Source: Paramecium tetraurelia (taxonomy: Eukaryota; Ciliophora; Oligohymenophorea; Peniculida; Parameciidae). From it: 64,000 nucleotides of DNA. Below, piece after piece: positions 60,797 through 64,000 of the stretch. The position numbers and the translations under genes are program-made. Under the pieces are notes generated by a model. The model saw only the letters and a list, made by a program, of their open reading frames with translations, ran no database searches and had not been told where the DNA came from. The stretch is from positions 219,459-283,458 of the forward strand of contig NW_001799510.1 of the NCBI RefSeq assembly GCF_000165425.1, written 5' to 3'. Each line of letters starts with the position of its first letter. The first letter of the stretch is position 1.

Positions 60797-63653
60797 TCAT
60801 ATTTCTATTTCTTTAACTTTTGGTTTCTTGTAGAAGCGTAGTTGAGCATTCGATTCAGGAGGATAAAATGGAGCTTATTTACCATAATTCTTTGGCAATG
60901 GTGCTCCGATGTTATCATCTGGAATGTATTGTTGAACTCTTTGTTTAGCCATAGTCTTACACGAAAATGGTTCGAACATTTTCTCTTATTATTCCTTTTC
61001 TAATCTTTAGCGTCTAGCAATAAATAAACAATTAACCTATCTTCTAAGTATCTAATTTAAGACTTCTATTATCTTAAATACTCATCCTCATGTTCAGGCA
61101 AAGGAGGTAAGCTTTTTTCCAATCTCTGTTTTGCGTCTTCTACAACATTTTCTAATTCATCCTTTTCTTATTGTAATTTAATGGCTGTTGCTTAATACAT
61201 TGATAATTCAGCTATTGTAGCCATCATTTTCCTAGTTAAGTCTTTTAATTTGGCCTAAAATTCATTCACTTTCTCTGATAATTCAAGTGTTGACAATCTT
61301 CCATCCAAAGCTTATTTTCTTAGTTTTTCTGATAAATTAGTAATTTCATCTAAAATTAATTCCTTTTCTAGTAGCTGTTCTTTTTTATTATTCAATCTTT
61401 CCTCTAAAACATGTATTTTGGCATCCAAGGCCTCTTAATCTGGATCTTCACCACCTAATTCCCTAAATCTTTATTAATTGTTTGGATTTTCGAGTTCTTC
61501 AGAAAGTTATGACTCTTTCTTTTTTTCTAATTCTAATTCATCTTTAAGTTAAATAACTTTGGATGATAATTAAGGTATTTATAGAATATCCTTTCTTGCT
61601 ACATCTATTTTTCGCTTTTATTCTTAAATTTCAATCTTAATCATCCTTATATCATCCTCCAATCTTTTTATTTCTAGTTCTCCAGATTTTAAGATGTTAT
61701 CTTATATGTTGCATTTTTCATACATAATGCATAACTCATCATTTCTATCAATCAATACTATACCTGTATGATTTCTTGACTCACATACTTACTCATACTA
61801 CTTTCTTAAGTTTAACATATCCTTTTCTAATGAAGATATGATCATATTTAATTTCTATATTTCATTTATGTTTTAATCAATTATTTCTTTTTTAGCCTTT
61901 CTTTAATATTCCAATTTATTTAACTTTGCATGACTTCTATCTTTCTTATGAACTTCAACCTGTAAACAATGTCTATATTCTAATAATGTTCTTTCTTTTT
62001 CTTGAGATTCATTTTTTAAAATTTCTAATTCATTTTACAATATCTTAATTCTTTCTTTTAATTCTGCTAAATCTTGAGAACTATTCTGGATCATATTCAC
62101 ATATTTATTTCTTGCCTATTTGACTTCTTCATATAATGATTTATAATTATGTTCTTTTGCTTCTGTTTCTTATGCTTTTTTTTAAAGATCCATTATTAAT
62201 AGTTCTTTAATTTTTAGTTCTTCTCTTGTTTCTCTTACTTCAGCTAATGCACTTGAGGCTTTTCTAGCCATACTCTCTCTAGTTGCTGTCAAGGCTTTTA
62301 CTCTCTTTAACCCTTCAGCCTCAAAGTTTTGTAATTCAATCATTTATTTTTCAAATTTCTTAATTTCAGTATCGACTTTGGTTTATTCCTATATTTTTTC
62401 TTCTGCTTTGTCTTTTACTTTTCTTACTCTTCCTTCTAACATAGTGTATTCTTCTGCAATATTCTCTCCAATTTCATTTTGTTTTTCAATTTCATACTTT
62501 AAATTGACTATTTCTTTTTTAATATTTTCTAATATCATCTTTTATTCATGTAGAGTATCATTAATTTACTGCATTTATGTTTATTATTTCTTTAATTCCT
62601 TTTTATCTAGATCGATTGCCTTTTTTAAGGAACTGACTGTATCTCTATGTCTTCTAATTTCTAACTAACAATTTCTAATTTCAATATCATTAGCCACTTT
62701 TTAACTACTCAAATCACTAATTTCTTCTTTAAGTTTTGCTGAAAGATCATTTTAAATGGCTTGATCTCTCTAATTAGTTTCTGTAGCTTTTTTTTCTTCA
62801 TCTATTTAGGCTTCATATTCTAATAATTTAGTTTGTAACTTTTTGAATTCCATATTTAAATCATCAATCTATTTATTTTTTTTACCTATATCATCCTTGT
62901 ATCCTTATAGATCCTTCAACATTATTTTATTAGCACTTTTCAACATTTCAGCATTCTTACTAAAACGATTTGGATCATCCTTTATTTTAATATATTCATC
63001 ATTCAATTTACTAATTTTGTTGAGTTTCTCATCGTTTTCAATCTTCAATTACTCGATCTTTTCTGTTTTCTCATCTATACTTTTTTATTCACTCTCAATT
63101 TTCTATTTATACTCTAATAATAAATCCCTCTCTCTTTCTATCTCAGCATCTTTTTAGAGCATCTCAGGCAATGCCTTACTCTTAGCCAATTTTTCTTATT
63201 CAGATATTCTAGTTAATATTATGGATTTCTCATGTTCTACTTCTTCGCATTAAAATTATTTGGCATCAATCAATTATTCCATCATTTCATATTCTGCCTC
63301 TGTCTTTTTTAAACTCGCATTTAAATTCTATGCCTTCTCCTGTGCATTAGCCTAAGAAATGTATTTTCAAACTTAATACTTGATCATTTACAGCAGTTTC
63401 GAGATTTTATTTCTCAGTTGCGAGTTGAGTTTTGAGTTTTTTTGATTTTTCCCACAAAAAGTGATGATTCTTAAAGGTTTAGACAACAGTGTCGTGGAGT
63501 TTATGAAACTTTTACTTATATGAATCACATTGCTCTTAATTGATTTTTCCTTGTCTATGATATATGGTGGGAATTAAACTTAAAAAGATCAGTAAGCATA
63601 CTAAGGGCAACATTACTCTACAAATCCCTTATTTCATCAGGTACTTCTGCCAT
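60797..63653 (-). CDS. CCDC146: CCDC146/MBO2-like ciliary coiled-coil protein
   Basis: 926 residues, introns at 63555-63579, 63352-63379 and 61014-61036. Nearly continuous coiled coil, with a conserved-looking C-terminus: KQRVQQYIPDDNIGAPLPK followed by APFYPPESNAQLRFYKKP and KVKEIEI. That ending (proline-rich AP-F-PP-E then basic KP...IEI) is the signature I associate with CCDC146 and Chlamydomonas MBO2, which is needed for the ciliary waveform. The third intron is required to reach this ending, which supports the model. The calling relies on memory of the family ending, so confirm by search. Confidence 0.8.
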
Positions 63654-63687
63654 TATTAACTTAAAATAAATAATAAATTTATATATA

Positions 63688-64000
63688 ATGAAAGCATCAA
63701 AATACTAAGTTGAGAATAGAGACTATAACATCATCACCTGTGTGGATTTCAATAGACAACCATAGTCATTACCTCCTTTGAGGAAATTGGGTTAATAGTA
63801 GGATCACCCTTTTCCAAGGAAAGCAAAATTCGAGATGGCTCAAGAATAAGTATAAATGCAACAGACAGTATCCTCCAAAGCTAACAATTCTCAATAAGAC
63901 ATCAAATAAGTACAACCAGGGTCAATGATGAACGTATCGTCGGTCAAATTTGATTTTATTGCCTTCACTCAAGGAAAACAATAGCCATTTCATGATCTAA
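63688..64000 (+). CDS. hypothetical protein, 3' truncated
   Basis: Starts with ATG 63688 and stays open to the window edge (104 codons). Polar, Q- and P-rich: MKASKYQVENRDYNIITCVD, RQPQSLPPLRKLG. No recognised domain in the visible part. Only 34 bp separate its ATG from the ATG of the divergent CCDC146-like gene, so the two share a very short promoter. Confidence 0.6.

Noticed and set aside
1-64000. Retained internal eliminated sequences as the cause of frameshifts and in-frame TGA codons
   Set aside because: The breaks are single-base changes or single codons, not 26-nt or longer TA-bounded inserts. I saw no convincing TA..TA insert disrupting a gene.
1-64000. Bacterial contamination or a mitochondrial origin
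   Set aside because: The spliceosomal introns, the TGA-only stops and the eukaryotic families (coronin, PKA-R, CDPK, PDH-E2 with presequence) all point to a ciliate nuclear genome.

Overview
The window reads as a piece of a Paramecium macronuclear chromosome. The genes only make sense with the ciliate nuclear code, where TAA and TAG are glutamine and TGA is the only stop. They are cut by GT..AG introns of about 18-34 nt, the DNA is roughly 75% AT, and coding density is very high with convergent genes that touch or overlap. Protein calls below were made by hand translation with these rules; homology calls come from recognised motifs, not from searches.

Layout. 1-8.2 kb: the 3' part of an EF-hand axonemal-type protein, a putative myristoylated protein, a frameshifted coiled-coil gene and small hypothetical genes. 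8.4-16.6 kb: two paralogous SAM-dependent methyltransferase genes in inverted orientation, flanking a mitochondrial pyruvate dehydrogenase E2 gene and a Ser/Thr kinase with a poly-Q tract written in TAA. 16.6-22.6 kb: decayed sequence around a gene with 21 WD40 blades. 22.6-28.3 kb: a CDPK, a ubiquitin-conjugating-like protein lacking the catalytic Cys, an SF-assemblin-like protein and two hypotheticals. 28.5-36 kb: a 1232-residue coiled-coil protein, S-adenosylmethionine synthetase and coronin. 36-49 kb: four near-identical tRNA-Asp(GTC) genes on the minus strand, with between them a very large multi-spanning membrane protein, an alpha-helical hypothetical, a parallel beta-helix protein and two small hypotheticals. 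49-64 kb: an LRR protein, 2-Cys peroxiredoxin, a TBL2-like WD protein, a secreted protein, PKA regulatory subunit, a decaying Aurora-type kinase, a CCDC146/MBO2-type ciliary protein and the start of one more gene.

Functionally the region mixes ciliary and cortical structure (EF-hand axonemal protein, SF-assemblin, CCDC146/MBO2), second-messenger signalling (CDPK, PKA-R), methyl-group metabolism (SAM synthetase, two methyltransferases), and mitochondrial and redox enzymes. There is no sign of operons or of mobile elements. Several genes carry single-base frameshifts or in-frame TGA codons. These could be decaying duplicates, as expected in a lineage with whole-genome duplications, or assembly errors.
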